The notes below the pieces were generated by a model. The model was not told where the DNA came from. It saw nothing but the letters and a program-made list of their open reading frames with translations, and searched no databases. A stretch of DNA of 57,185 bases from Ectothiorhodospiraceae bacterium (GTDB taxonomy: Bacteria; Pseudomonadota; Gammaproteobacteria; Nitrococcales; Halorhodospiraceae), in NCBI GenBank assembly GCA_003552625.1, contig PUNM01000015.1, positions 1 to 57,185 of the forward strand. The letters are read 5' to 3'. A program made the position numbers and the translations under genes. Shown here piece by piece: positions 16,357 to 25,778 of this stretch; position 1 is the first letter of the stretch, and every line of letters starts with the position of its first letter.

Positions 16357-17750
16357 GCCAAACGCTCCCGGGCGGCCTGCGCCTGGCAGCGAACCTGCGC
16401 GGGCGCGGTGCCGCCGATATGACTACGGGCAGCAACCGAACCCTCAAGGGTCAATACGGCGTAGACATCCTCGCCGATCGCCGACGAAAACTGCTGCAGC
16501 TCCTCCACGGTCAGCTCAGGCAGGTCGCGCTCGGCCTCTTGGGCGTAGCGCACCGCCCGCCCGACCACCTCGTGGGCATCGCGGAAGGCCACCCCCTGGC
16601 GCACAAGGTAATCCGCCAGGTCGGTAGCCGTTGCAAAACCGGCGCGCGCCGCCGCACGACAATGCTCACGGTTCACGGCCATGGCGGGGACCATGTCGGC
16701 GAACGCGGTAAGCGCGTCACGGGCGGTGTCGACGGCGTCGAACAGCGGCTCTTTGTCCTCCTGATTATCGCGATTGTAGGCCAGGGGCTGGCCCTTCATC
16801 AGAGTCAGTAACTGCACCAGGTCGCCCTGTGCCCGGGCCGCCTTGCCGCGCACCAGCTCCGCCACGTCGGGGTTTTTCTTCTGCGGCATGATCGATGAGC
16901 CGGTACAAAAACGATCCGGCAACTCGACGAAGCCGAAGTGCGGCGACGTCCACAGCACGAGTTCCTCGGCCATTCGGGACAGATGAACCAATAGCAGGCT
17001 CGCCGAGGCACAGAACTCGATGGCGAAATCCCGGTCACTGACCGAGTCCAATGAATTCCGGGTGGGGCCATCGAACCCCAGCTCACGCGCCGTCGCTTCA
17101 CGGTCGATGGGGAACGACGTCCCGGCGAGCGCGGCCGCTCCGAGCGGGCACTGGTTCAGCCGGCGTCGGCAGTCCGCTAGGCGGTCACGATCACGCTCGA
17201 GCATCTCGTACCAAGCCAGCATGTGGTGCCCGAACGTCACCGGCTGGGCCACCTGTAAGTGCGTAAAGCCGGGCATAATGGTGTCCGCCTCGCGCTCGGC
17301 GAGCTCCACCAGCCCACACTGGAAGCGGACCAGTTCCTCGCTGATCCCGTCGATGGCCTCGCGCAGGAAAAGACGGACGTCCGTGGCGATCTGGTCGTTC
17401 CGCGAGCGCCCGGTATGCAGTTTCTTCCCCGCCTCGCCGATGCGCTCGGTCAGTCGGGCCTCGATATTCATGTGCACGTCTTCGAGCTGCGGCGACCACG
17501 GGAAACGCCCCTCGATCACTTCCTGACGGATCCCGGCGAGCCCGGCCAGGATGGCGTCTCGCTCATCAGTCGTCAGAACCTCCTGGGCGGCAAGCATCCG
17601 CGCGTGGGCTTCCGACCCCTGGATATCTTGCAGGGCCAGCCGCGCGTCGAAGTGCACAGACGCCGAAAACCGCTCCACAAAGGCGTCCGTCGCTTCGGTG
17701 AAACGGCCGGTCCACAGCTGCTGCCCGGAATGGGAATCTCTCTTGGTCAT
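16353..17750 (-). CDS. argH: Argininosuccinate lyase
   Basis: Last enzyme of arginine synthesis, splitting argininosuccinate into arginine and fumarate. The fumarase/aspartase-family signature [12 protein letters not shown] is present near residue 280, as are [16 protein letters not shown] and [19 protein letters not shown] 17750 gives 465 residues, the normal size; the frame is open to 17804 but the extra residues look unrelated. It is divergent from hemC and its stop overlaps the ksgA start, an arrangement that couples the two. Confidence 0.95.
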   Translation of the reverse strand: MTKRDSHSGQQLWTGRFTEATDAFVERFSASVHFDARLALQDIQGSEAHARMLAAQEVLTTDERDAILAGLAGIRQEVIEGRFPWSPQLEDVHMNIEARLTERIGEAGKKLHTGRSRNDQIATDVRLFLREAIDGISEELVRFQCGLVELAEREADTIMPGFTHLQVAQPVTFGHHMLAWYEMLERDRDRLADCRRRLNQCPLGAAALAGTSFPIDREATARELGFDGPTRNSLDSVSDRDFAIEFCASASLLLVHLSRMAEELVLWTSPHFGFVELPDRFCTGSSIMPQKKNPDVAELVRGKAARAQGDLVQLLTLMKGQPLAYNRDNQEDKEPLFDAVDTARDALTAFADMVPAMAVNREHCRAAARAGFATATDLADYLVRQGVAFRDAHEVVGRAVRYAQEAERDLPELTVEELQQFSSAIGEDVYAVLTLEGSVAARSHIGGTAPAQVRCQAQAARERLA

Positions 17751-17926
17751 AGGTCGCTCGTCATCGGTCTGGCTATCATCGTGAGGCGGAGAGTCTCGGA
17801 GCACCCCCTCTCGCTTGCAAGGGGCGACCGCATGCCCGCCATTCTAGGTTGAAAAGGGCGGGGGTTTGCGACGACACTCTCTCGAGTTTGCACACGCCCA
17901 AACGCATTCAGGCTGGATAATCCCTA
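17751..17926. promoter_or_regulatory. Divergent argH-hemC intergenic region
   Basis: A 176-base gap. On the minus strand TAGAAT at 17841-17846 is a -10 candidate for argH with a leader of about 90 bases. On the plus strand GATAAT at 17916-17921 resembles a -10 but lies only 5 bases before the hemC ATG, so it would give an almost leaderless mRNA; a TTGCAC at 17888-17893 is 22 bases upstream, too far for an ideal -35. No other structure is seen. Confidence 0.35.
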
Positions 17927-18859
17927 ATGGCCACAGAAATCCTGCGTATCGCCACCCGTAAGTCTCAGCTCGCCATGTGGCAGGCTGAGCACATCTCCGC
18001 CGAGCTTCAGCGTCTCCATCCCGATCTCCACGTGGAGCTCGTCCCCATGTCCACACGCGGCGACGAGATTCTCGATCAGCCGCTGGCGCGCATCGGGGGC
18101 AAGGGCCTCTTCATGAAGGAGCTGGAAGACGGAATGCTGCGCGGCGATGCCGACCTGGCTGTCCACTCCATGAAGGATATCCCATGGCGCCTGCCGGATG
18201 GGTTCGATCTGGCGGCCGTCTCGGACCGCGCCGACCCGCGCGACGCCTTCGTCTCCAACCACTATACCGATCTCGACGAACTGCCCCACGGCGCGCGCGT
18301 CGGCACTGCGAGCCTGCGCCGCCAGTGCCAGATCAAGGACCGCCGCCCGGATCTGGAGATTGAAGTCCTGCGCGGCAACGTCCAGACGCGACTGCGCAAG
18401 CTCGATGATGGCCTTTACGACGCCATCATCCTGGCCGCCTCCGGCCTCGACCGCCTGGAGCTCACAGACCGCATCGCCGGCCGACTCACGCCGGAGCAAA
18501 GCCTGCCGGCCGTTGGTCAGGGCGCCCTGGGCATCGAGTGCCGCGCCGGTGATGAGCGGGTCATGGGCCTCGTCGCCAGCCTCAACCACGAGCCGACGCG
18601 GATCCGGATCACCGCCGAGCGCGCCATGAACGCGCGCCTGGAAGGCAGTTGCCAGGTGCCCATCGGTGGCTACGCTGAGTTGGACGGCGACGAGGTCCAC
18701 CTTCGTGGCTTGGTGGGCGCCCCGGATGGAAGCCGCGTCATTCGCGGTGAGACCCGCGGCCCGGCGGTCGAGGCCGAGGATTTGGGCACCCGGCTAGGTG
18801 ACGATCTCCTCAACCGCGGTGCCGGCGAAATCCTGCAAGCGGTCACGGACAACGAATGA
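17927..18859 (+). CDS. hemC: Porphobilinogen deaminase (hydroxymethylbilane synthase)
   Basis: Polymerises four porphobilinogens into hydroxymethylbilane on the way to haem, sirohaem and (bacterio)chlorophyll. The cysteine that carries the dipyrromethane cofactor is Cys242 in [12 protein letters not shown], the same number as in E. coli. The N-terminal [17 protein letters not shown] and the VHSMKDIPW motif are typical. Length is 310 residues. It is the first gene of hemC-hemD-hemX-hemY; the hemD ATG overlaps its stop by 4 bases. The ribosome site before the ATG is weak. Confidence 0.96.
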   Translation: MATEILRIATRKSQLAMWQAEHISAELQRLHPDLHVELVPMSTRGDEILDQPLARIGGKGLFMKELEDGMLRGDADLAVHSMKDIPWRLPDGFDLAAVSDRADPRDAFVSNHYTDLDELPHGARVGTASLRRQCQIKDRRPDLEIEVLRGNVQTRLRKLDDGLYDAIILAASGLDRLELTDRIAGRLTPEQSLPAVGQGALGIECRAGDERVMGLVASLNHEPTRIRITAERAMNARLEGSCQVPIGGYAELDGDEVHLRGLVGAPDGSRVIRGETRGPAVEAEDLGTRLGDDLLNRGAGEILQAVTDNE

Positions 18860-19650
18860 GCACCTCACTCCAGGGCATCGGCGTTGTAGTCACCCGCCCC
18901 CGGCACCAGGCCGAGCCGCTTGTTCAGGCGCTCAGCCAGGCCGGGGCCGAGGTACTGCGCTTCCCCGCCCTGGAGATCGTCCCGGAACCGGATGACACCC
19001 CGCGCCAAGCGGTAGCAGCGCGGGCCGCTACCGCCGACTGGCTGGTTTTTGTCAGCAGCAATGCCGTCGAGCACGGGCTACCCCGCATTCGCGCTCACGG
19101 TGGTCCGGCTGACGGGACCCGCTGCGCAACGGTGGGCGCCGGCTCCGCCGAGACACTTCGTCGCGCCGGAATCCCGGAGGTGGCGTACCCGCGCCATGGC
19201 GCCACCAGCGAGGACCTGCTCGCGGAGACTCCGCTTGGCAGAATCACGACGGGGCGTGTCATGATAGTCCGCGGTGTCGGCGGGCGCCCCTACCTCGCCG
19301 AGGCTCTTCAAGAGCGTGGCGCGGAGGTGGATTTTCTGGAAGTCTATCGACGGGTCCGACCCGAAACCGACCCCGGCCCGATCCTCGAGGCTGCAGCGGC
19401 CGACCGAATCCAGGTCGCCATCGCCACCAGCGGCGAGGTCCTGCACAATTTCCTGGAGATGCTCGGGGAAGCCGGACGGGCTTGGTTGGCGTGCGCCGCC
19501 CTGGTGGTGATCGGGGAACGGGTTGGTCAACTGGCGCAACCCCACGCGGGTCACGTCGAAGTCGCAGCGACCGCTTCGGAAGAAGAGCTGACGGCGGCTA
19601 CCGCGCGAGCCGCCGAGGCCGTGGCAGAGATCAGGAGTAGGCGAAGATGA
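18856..19650 (+). CDS. hemD: Uroporphyrinogen-III synthase
   Basis: Cyclises hydroxymethylbilane with inversion of ring D to give uroporphyrinogen III. HemD proteins are poorly conserved; recognition rests on the N-terminal [17 protein letters not shown], the [13 protein letters not shown] segment, [13 protein letters not shown] and the position directly after hemC. Length of 264 residues is normal for the two-domain fold. It begins inside the hemC stop and ends inside the hemX start, both by ATGA overlaps, so the operon is tightly coupled. Confidence 0.92.
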   Translation: MSTSLQGIGVVVTRPRHQAEPLVQALSQAGAEVLRFPALEIVPEPDDTPRQAVAARAATADWLVFVSSNAVEHGLPRIRAHGGPADGTRCATVGAGSAETLRRAGIPEVAYPRHGATSEDLLAETPLGRITTGRVMIVRGVGGRPYLAEALQERGAEVDFLEVYRRVRPETDPGPILEAAAADRIQVAIATSGEVLHNFLEMLGEAGRAWLACAALVVIGERVGQLAQPHAGHVEVAATASEEELTAATARAAEAVAEIRSRRR

Positions 19651-21218
19651 GCAATCCGAATCGCCCGGAGGACCGTAACCGACCCGACAGCAGCACGCGC
19701 GGCTCGGCCGGCCCCTCCGATTCAGACAGCAGTCAATCCGCCGGCGGGGCCCCCAACGCCGCCACGAACACCGACACCCGGCAAACGTCGGGGTCGACCT
19801 CACCCCAATCCCCCTCATCCTCCGATGAAAAGAGCCCGTCGCCCGCAGGTGGCCAGTCCGGCCGGCCGGAAGGGACCACCAGCGCCACAGGCAGCTCCGG
19901 GGGAGGCGACAGCAAATCCGGCGGCGACGACAAGACCAAAAGCAGCGACAAGGACGCGAAGAAGGGGGGGGACGACAAAGGCGGATCCGGAGGCAGCGGC
20001 GGCAGCGGCAGCTCCACGCCAGAGCCACGGAGCCGGTTCACCCTCTGGTTTGTCATTCTGATTCTCGCTGGCGGCACCGCCGTCCTGGGGGTGTTCGGCT
20101 ATCAGATGCAGGAAGAGCTGCGCGAGGCGCAGCGCAAGGTCGATGAGCTGAGCACCGAGCAAGCCGACCGCGAAGCCCGGGTGGAGGAGACGCTGGCAGA
20201 GGTGGAAGAACAGGCCGCTATCGCTGCGGATCTCGAAGCCCACGTGGATGACTTTGAAGATTTCTCGGCAACCCTGGCTGATCTCGAGGCGCTGGGCGAC
20301 GATACGGCGACGGACCTTGAGGAACTCCGCGGCCGGGTCGAGGACTGGGAAGGGCAACTCGACGACCTGCGCCAGGATTTCGCGGCACGCAGTGCGCTGG
20401 AAGACCTGCAGGAAGACCTGGAAGGGCGGCTCGCGGACCTCGAGGCTCGCCTCGACGACCGGGTGGAGGAGCTGACTGCCGCGCAGGACTCTTTCGATGA
20501 GCGCCTCGACGGTCTCGGTGCGCGGAGCGCCGAGGAAGAGGAAGGGTGGCTCAAGGCGGAGGCCGGCTACCTGTCACAGATTGCGATCCACCGGGTACGC
20601 CACCACCGCGACGTGGACTCCGCGCTTGCGGCGCTGCGAGGTGCCGACAGCCTGCTCGCGGAACTCGGTGGCGAGGGCATCCCCCAGCGTCAGGCGGTCC
20701 GGGAAGCGATCGACGCGCTGCTCGACTACTCCGGGCCAGACATCCGCGGTATCCGGGAGCGCATCAGTAGCCAGCTTGCCGGGATCGGCAACCTGCCCAT
20801 CCGCGGTGAGCTTGCCGAGGGGGACGCCCCGGATCTGCCCGAGATCGATGAAGCCGATGAGGGCTGGCAGCAAGCCTTCACCCGGGCCTGGAGCCGGCTC
20901 CGGGAAGGCCTCGGCGAACTGGTCCGCGTCCAGCGCGAGGACGAGTTCGAGGAACTCCTGCCTCCGGAGCAGCAATACTTCATCCGTGAGAGCCTCCGGC
21001 TTCAGCTGGAGACCGCGCTCATGGCTCTGTCGAGCGGCGACCAGGATGGCTACCGCAGCAGCCTGGAGCGCGCGATCGACTGGCTGGAGCGCCGCTTTGA
21101 TACGGACAGCGCCGAGGTTGAAGACGCGCTGCAGGAGCTGAAGGATCTGGCAGACGAGCCTATCGAGCACGACCTGCCGGATATTGAACCACTCCTTGAA
21201 CCAGTGAAGCCGTTCTGA
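19647..21218 (+). CDS. hemX: HemX family membrane protein with long disordered N terminus
   Basis: 523 residues. The first 130 or so are low-complexity, rich in Ser, Gly, Asp and Lys with GGSGGSGS runs. A single transmembrane segment follows at about 131-152, then a heptad-rich coiled coil (about 155-300) and a helical C-terminal domain outside the membrane. This layout matches the HemX proteins encoded between hemD and hemY in Gammaproteobacteria. The family name includes 'uroporphyrin-III C-methyltransferase', but no SAM-binding methylase motif is visible here, so that activity should not be assumed. Its function is unknown. Confidence 0.85.
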   Translation: MSNPNRPEDRNRPDSSTRGSAGPSDSDSSQSAGGAPNAATNTDTRQTSGSTSPQSPSSSDEKSPSPAGGQSGRPEGTTSATGSSGGGDSKSGGDDKTKSSDKDAKKGGDDKGGSGGSGGSGSSTPEPRSRFTLWFVILILAGGTAVLGVFGYQMQEELREAQRKVDELSTEQADREARVEETLAEVEEQAAIAADLEAHVDDFEDFSATLADLEALGDDTATDLEELRGRVEDWEGQLDDLRQDFAARSALEDLQEDLEGRLADLEARLDDRVEELTAAQDSFDERLDGLGARSAEEEEGWLKAEAGYLSQIAIHRVRHHRDVDSALAALRGADSLLAELGGEGIPQRQAVREAIDALLDYSGPDIRGIRERISSQLAGIGNLPIRGELAEGDAPDLPEIDEADEGWQQAFTRAWSRLREGLGELVRVQREDEFEELLPPEQQYFIRESLRLQLETALMALSSGDQDGYRSSLERAIDWLERRFDTDSAEVEDALQELKDLADEPIEHDLPDIEPLLEPVKPF

Positions 21219-21220
21219 TC

Positions 21221-22531
21221 ATGCGCCGCCTGTTCATTTACTTACTGATTCTGGCCGGTGCCGTAGTCACGGCGCTGTACTTCAACCAACAGGAGGGGTA
21301 CCTGCTCCTCTCCGTCGGGCCCTGGCGAATCGAGATGAGCCTGCTCTTCTCCGCCGTGGTCCTCGGTTTGGTGGTCCTGGTCCTCTACCTACTGCTCATG
21401 GCCTTCGGCCGCCTGTGGTCGATGCCCCGCCGTCTGCGCAGCTGGCAGGGGCAACGCCGCCAGGATGCGGCACGGACGGAGCTCACCGCGGGTCTCCTGC
21501 GTTTTGCGGAGGGCGACTACGACGGGGCTGAGCAACAGCTCGTGCGCAGCGCCCGACGCAGCGAGGCGCCGCTCGTGAACTACCTCACGGCGGCCATCGC
21601 TGCGCAGCGTCGGGGTGCCCGAGAGGTTCGTGACGGGTATCTGACCACCGCGGAGAAAAGTGGCGCCGACGCCCACCTCGCCGTCCGGCTCCTGCAAGCG
21701 CAGCTGCAGGCTGAAGCAGGGCAGTGGGAAGAGGCCCAGGCTTCTGTTGCCGGCGTGCTGGAGCGCGATCCCAAACACCGCCGCGGCCTGGAACTCATGG
21801 TGAACTGCTGCCGGGCGCTAGGGGACTGGGAACGCCTGGAGCCGCTTCTGCCCCGCATCGAGCGCCAGGGCCTTCTGCCCAAGGCGGAACTTACCGAGTT
21901 GCATCGGTGGGTAGCTCGGGAGCGGCTGACTCGGGCGGCCGGCGAGGGCGCGGACGCCCTGCAGGAAGCCTGGCAGGGTCTGAGTCGTGCGCTGCGGAAG
22001 GATTCGGAAATCGTGGCAGCCTACGCGGACGGCCTGATCTACCAGGGCCAGCACGGGGCGGCAGAGGAGTTGATCCACAAACAGCTCCAGAAGGAGTGGA
22101 ACCCCAATCTTCTCCAGCGCTACGCGCGGCTGCCCGCCGACTCCGAGTCCGGCTACGAGCAGCGGCTCAGCCGGGTACAGGAGTGGCTGAAGAACCACGA
22201 GGACGACCCAAAGGCTCTCTACGTCGCCGGGATCCTCGCCCTTCAGGCGGGACACTGGGATCAGGCCCGTGACTATCTGCAAGGTGCCGTGGATCAGGCC
22301 GCGCGGCCCGAGTATCTGCGCGCCCTGGCGGCGATTCAGGAGCATCAGGGCGACTTCGACGCCGCCCGGGCCACCTATCGGCTGGCGATGGATCTGGCCT
22401 CCTCCGAGGATGGGGAGGAGCTACCCCGGATCGCCGGCATCCCAGAGCCGGTGGCCGACAGCAGCCACCCCGATCGTTCAGAGCCACAACAGGGACTGCC
22501 GACGGAGGACGACCGCCCCCGCGAGGGGTAG
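21221..22531 (+). CDS. hemY: HemY tetratricopeptide membrane protein
   Basis: 436 residues with two hydrophobic segments at the N terminus (about 4-22 and 41-64), then TPR-like helical repeats, the usual form of proteobacterial HemY. It is not the protoporphyrinogen oxidase that bears the same name in Gram-positive bacteria. The family is linked to late haem synthesis or assembly of enzymes at the membrane, but the reaction, if any, is unsettled. It follows hemX by 2 bases and is the last gene of the operon; a strong terminator follows. Confidence 0.88.
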   Translation: MRRLFIYLLILAGAVVTALYFNQQEGYLLLSVGPWRIEMSLLFSAVVLGLVVLVLYLLLMAFGRLWSMPRRLRSWQGQRRQDAARTELTAGLLRFAEGDYDGAEQQLVRSARRSEAPLVNYLTAAIAAQRRGAREVRDGYLTTAEKSGADAHLAVRLLQAQLQAEAGQWEEAQASVAGVLERDPKHRRGLELMVNCCRALGDWERLEPLLPRIERQGLLPKAELTELHRWVARERLTRAAGEGADALQEAWQGLSRALRKDSEIVAAYADGLIYQGQHGAAEELIHKQLQKEWNPNLLQRYARLPADSESGYEQRLSRVQEWLKNHEDDPKALYVAGILALQAGHWDQARDYLQGAVDQAARPEYLRALAAIQEHQGDFDAARATYRLAMDLASSEDGEELPRIAGIPEPVADSSHPDRSEPQQGLPTEDDRPREG

Positions 22532-22573
22532 GCTTCAAGACTCATACCGGTGGCCCGGCGAAAGCGACGACTA

Positions 22574-22610
22574 GGGGCCGGCACCGGCCAGGTGCCGGCC
22601 CCTTTCTTTT
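22574..22610 (+). terminator. Rho-independent terminator after hemY
   Basis: A perfect 12-bp GC stem (GGGGCCGGCACC at 22574-22585 with GGTGCCGGCCCC at 22591-22602), a 5-base loop and the tract TTTCTTTT at 22603-22610. The T tract is on the plus strand, so it ends the hem operon; maeB converges from the other side and its stop is at 22618. Confidence 0.93.
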
Positions 22611-22617
22611 CTCGGTC

Positions 22618-24912
22618 CTAACGCCCCTCCACGGCGCTTGCAGGCTCCGCCATTTGCGCCTCCACCACCGACAGGGCAGAGATATTGACGATGGCCCGCA
22701 CCGTGGCGGACGGGGTGAGGATGTGCGCAGGCTTGGACGTCCCGAGCAGGATCGGCCCCACCGAGACGCTGTCCGTCGTTGCCTTGAGTAGGTTGAAAGC
22801 GATGTTTGCAGCGTCAAGGCCAGGCATGATCAGTAGATTGGCTTGTCCCTCCAGCTGTGCATCGGGGAAGATCCGACGGCGCACCTCCTCCGAGATCGCC
22901 GCATCACCGTGCATTTCACCCTCGACCTCGAGGCTCGGATCCCGGTCCTGAATCAGCTGCAGGGCCTGGCGCATCTTCTCCGCAGAGGCATCCCCGGAGG
23001 TGCCGAAGTTGGAGTGGGAGAGCAGGGCCACCTTCGGCGTGATCCCGAAACGGCGCACACCATCCGCCGCGAGCAGGGTCATCTCGGCGATTTCATGGGG
23101 ATTCGGATCGTGATTGACGTAGGTATCACAGAGGAAGAAGGTGCCCTTCGGCATGATCAGGACGTTCATGGCCGCCAGGTTGCGGACCCCGCGGCGCCGG
23201 CCGATCACGTCCTGTACATGGGCCATTTGCCGATGGTAGCGACCCTCGATCCCCCCGACCACGGCATCGGCATCGCCGCGCCGGACCATCAGGGCCCCGA
23301 TCACGGTGGTGCGGGTCCGCACCATGGTTCGCGCCCCGGCGGGCGAGACACCGCGTCGGGCCATGATCGAATGGTACTCCTGCCAATATTCCCGGTAGCG
23401 CGGATCGCCCTCCGGATCCACCAGTTCGAAGTCCTCATCGATCTGCACCCGCAACCCCAGGCGGCGTAGCCGCGTCTCCACTACGCGCCGCCGGCCGACA
23501 ACAATGGGCTGAGCCAGATTCTCGTCCACAACAAGTTGCACGGCACGGAGGATGCGTTCTTCTTCGCCGTCGGTATAGACGACACGCTTCGGGTTGCCCC
23601 GGGCCCGCTCGAAGATCGGCTTCATCACCAGGCCCGACTGGAAGACGTGCTGCTGGAGGTGCAGCCGGTAGGCGTCCATGTCCTCGATCGGGCGGCAGGC
23701 GACCCCCGACTCCATGGCAGCCTCAGCCACCGCAGGGGCTACGCGCGTGATCAGCCGCGGATCGAACGGTTTGGGAATCAGGTAATCCGGTCCGAAGCTC
23801 CACGGTTTACCCCCGTAGGCCGCCACCACCACTTCCGAGGACTCTTCCGTCGCCAGATCCGCGATCGCCTTGACCGCGGCGATCTTCATCTCTTCGTTGA
23901 TCGCACTGGCACCGACGTCCAGTGCACCACGGAAGATGAAAGGAAAGCAGAGCACATTATTGACCTGATTCGGATAATCCGAACGGCCAGTGGCGAGCAC
24001 CGCATCCGGGCGCACCTCCCGGGCATCCTCCGGAGAGATCTCCGGTACCGGGTTCGCAAGAGCCATGATGATTGGCTGATCGGCCATCATGCCGACCATC
24101 TCCTGCGTGAGGACACCGGGCGCGGAGAGCCCGAGGAAGATGTCGGCGTCTTCGATGACTTCCCGCAGCGTCCGTGAGGCAGTCTCGCGGGCGTAGACCT
24201 CCTTGCGGTCGTCCATGTATTCCTTGCGCCCCTTGTAAATCACGCCCTTGGAGTCACACACCGTAATGTGCTCCTTGGGAAGGCCCATGGCCACAAGGAG
24301 GTCGAGGCAGGCGATTGCCGCAGCCCCGGCGCCTGAGCAGACCAGAGTGACATCCTGCAGGCGCTTGCCGACCACACGCAGGCCGTTACGGATTGCCGCC
24401 GCGGTCACGATGGCCGTCCCGTGCTGGTCGTCATGGAAGACCGGGATGCTCAACCGGCGCCGCAGTGCATCTTCGATCTGGAAACACTCAGGCGCCTTGA
24501 TGTCTTCCAGATTGATACCGCCGAAGGTGGGCTCCAGTGCAGCAACGATCTCCACAAACCGCTCGGCATCCGGCTCGTTGACCTCGATATCGAAGACATC
24601 AATCCCGGCGAACTTCTTGAAGAGAACCCCCTTCCCTTCCATGACAGGTTTCGAGGCCAGCGGCCCGATGTTGCCAAGGCCCAGCACTGCGGAGCCATTG
24701 GTGATGACCGCCACGAGATTACCGCGCGCGGTGACTCGCGCTGCCTCGCGGGGATCCTCAACGATGGCCTCGCACGCCGAAGCAACTCCCGGAGAGTAGG
24801 CCAGAGCCAAGTCTCGCTGGTTGGCCAGCGGCTTGCTCGGTACGACCTCGATCTTTCCAGGGGTGGGGTGACGGTGGTAGTCGAGGGCTGCTTCCTTGAA
24901 GTCGTCGGACAT
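22618..24912 (-). CDS. maeB: NADP-dependent malic enzyme with C-terminal phosphotransacetylase domain
   Basis: 764 residues, the standard MaeB fusion. The N-terminal malic domain (about 15-150) has [17 protein letters not shown] and the Lys/Asp region [12 protein letters not shown]; an NAD(P)-binding domain follows (about 160-400, [17 protein letters not shown]). The C-terminal 330 residues resemble phosphotransacetylase, which in this family usually acts as an allosteric acetyl-CoA sensor rather than an enzyme. The reaction is oxidative decarboxylation of malate to pyruvate, supplying NADPH. It faces the hemY terminator at its 3' end and has its own promoter upstream. Confidence 0.95.
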   Translation of the reverse strand: MSDDFKEAALDYHRHPTPGKIEVVPSKPLANQRDLALAYSPGVASACEAIVEDPREAARVTARGNLVAVITNGSAVLGLGNIGPLASKPVMEGKGVLFKKFAGIDVFDIEVNEPDAERFVEIVAALEPTFGGINLEDIKAPECFQIEDALRRRLSIPVFHDDQHGTAIVTAAAIRNGLRVVGKRLQDVTLVCSGAGAAAIACLDLLVAMGLPKEHITVCDSKGVIYKGRKEYMDDRKEVYARETASRTLREVIEDADIFLGLSAPGVLTQEMVGMMADQPIIMALANPVPEISPEDAREVRPDAVLATGRSDYPNQVNNVLCFPFIFRGALDVGASAINEEMKIAAVKAIADLATEESSEVVVAAYGGKPWSFGPDYLIPKPFDPRLITRVAPAVAEAAMESGVACRPIEDMDAYRLHLQQHVFQSGLVMKPIFERARGNPKRVVYTDGEEERILRAVQLVVDENLAQPIVVGRRRVVETRLRRLGLRVQIDEDFELVDPEGDPRYREYWQEYHSIMARRGVSPAGARTMVRTRTTVIGALMVRRGDADAVVGGIEGRYHRQMAHVQDVIGRRRGVRNLAAMNVLIMPKGTFFLCDTYVNHDPNPHEIAEMTLLAADGVRRFGITPKVALLSHSNFGTSGDASAEKMRQALQLIQDRDPSLEVEGEMHGDAAISEEVRRRIFPDAQLEGQANLLIMPGLDAANIAFNLLKATTDSVSVGPILLGTSKPAHILTPSATVRAIVNISALSVVEAQMAEPASAVEGR

Positions 24913-24941
24913 AAGGTCTCTCTTCGAGATACAAAACGGGG

Positions 24942-24947
24942 ATTATA
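24942..24947 (-). promoter_or_regulatory. Perfect -10 hexamer of the maeB promoter
   Basis: TATAAT on the minus strand, 30 bases before the maeB ATG, in an AT-rich pocket of a GC-rich sequence. The -35 region at 17-18 bases (TGGAAG/GGAAGG) is poor, which suggests an activator or a weak promoter. The leader has a short TCTC/GAGA inverted repeat near 24918-24928. Confidence 0.6.
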
Positions 24948-24980
24948 GAGGCGGGTTCGCACCCCCTTCCAGACCGGCTA

Positions 24981-25778
24981 CTAGGAGCCGGGCGGATAGT
25001 TGCGGTCAAGGAATCGCTCCACGGCCGCGCCAAATGCCTCCGGTTGCTCCGCGTGCAGCCAGTGGCCTGCTCCTTGAAGCGCCTCCAGCTCCGCGTCCGG
25101 AAAGAGTCGCCGCGCGGCTTCCGCATGCCGCTCCGGGACAAAATACTCGCTCTGGTCGCCGTAGAGAAAAAGGGTCGGCCCTGTATAGCGCCCATCGGAA
25201 TCCGGGAACCCCTCGATGGCGGGCACGGCCTCGGCCAGTATCTGCAGCGGGATGCGCCACCCGTAGCCGTCGCGCTGCGGGACCAGGTTGGTCAACAGGA
25301 ACTGTCGCACTCCCGGACTGTGGATGTACGCGGAAAGGGCCCGGTCCACGTCACGGCGCGACCCGGCTTCCCGAATATCCACCGCCTGCAGAGCGGCTAT
25401 CACGGTGTCGTGGCCGTGCTGGTAGGAGACCGGTGCAATATCAGCCGCTATCAGGGCAGCCACACGTTCGGGTTGTTCCAGCGCCAGCATCATGGCCACC
25501 TTGCCGCCCATGGAGTGTCCCAGGACGGCTGCCTCGCCAATACCGTGACGCTCCAGAAGCGCCCCCACGTCCGCTGCCATCGCCTCGTAGTCCATGCGCG
25601 CGTGATGCGGTGAGCGACCGTGATTGCGCAGATCCGGTGCCAAGACCTGGTAGCGGTCGGCCAACAGGCGCACGAACCGATTCAGGTTGCCGCCGCTCCC
25701 GTACAGCCCGTGAAGAAGAACCACAGGCCGCCCCTCACCGCGAACCGTGCAAGCAAGCTCCACCCGATCACCCGTCAT
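24981..25778 (-). CDS. Alpha/beta-fold hydrolase (YbfF-like esterase)
   Basis: About 265 residues. The oxyanion HGLYGSGGN motif, the nucleophile elbow GHSMGGK and the C-terminal catalytic histidine in GAGHWLHAEQP are all present. The overall pattern (DLRNHGRSPHH, then MDYEAMAADV) is like E. coli YbfF, an esterase of unclear natural substrate. ATG 25778 is preferred to the far start at 25826, because GGTGGAG lies before it. It overlaps the end of the glutamate dehydrogenase gene by 11 bases, so the two are probably co-translated. Confidence 0.85.
   Translation of the reverse strand: MTGDRVELACTVRGEGRPVVLLHGLYGSGGNLNRFVRLLADRYQVLAPDLRNHGRSPHHARMDYEAMAADVGALLERHGIGEAAVLGHSMGGKVAMMLALEQPERVAALIAADIAPVSYQHGHDTVIAALQAVDIREAGSRRDVDRALSAYIHSPGVRQFLLTNLVPQRDGYGWRIPLQILAEAVPAIEGFPDSDGRYTGPTLFLYGDQSEYFVPERHAEAARRLFPDAELEALQGAGHWLHAEQPEAFGAAVERFLDRNYPPGS

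Noticed and set aside
19647-21218. Naming hemX as a uroporphyrinogen-III methyltransferase
   Set aside because: No SAM-binding methylase motifs are visible; only the family name, membrane segment and coiled coil support HemX.
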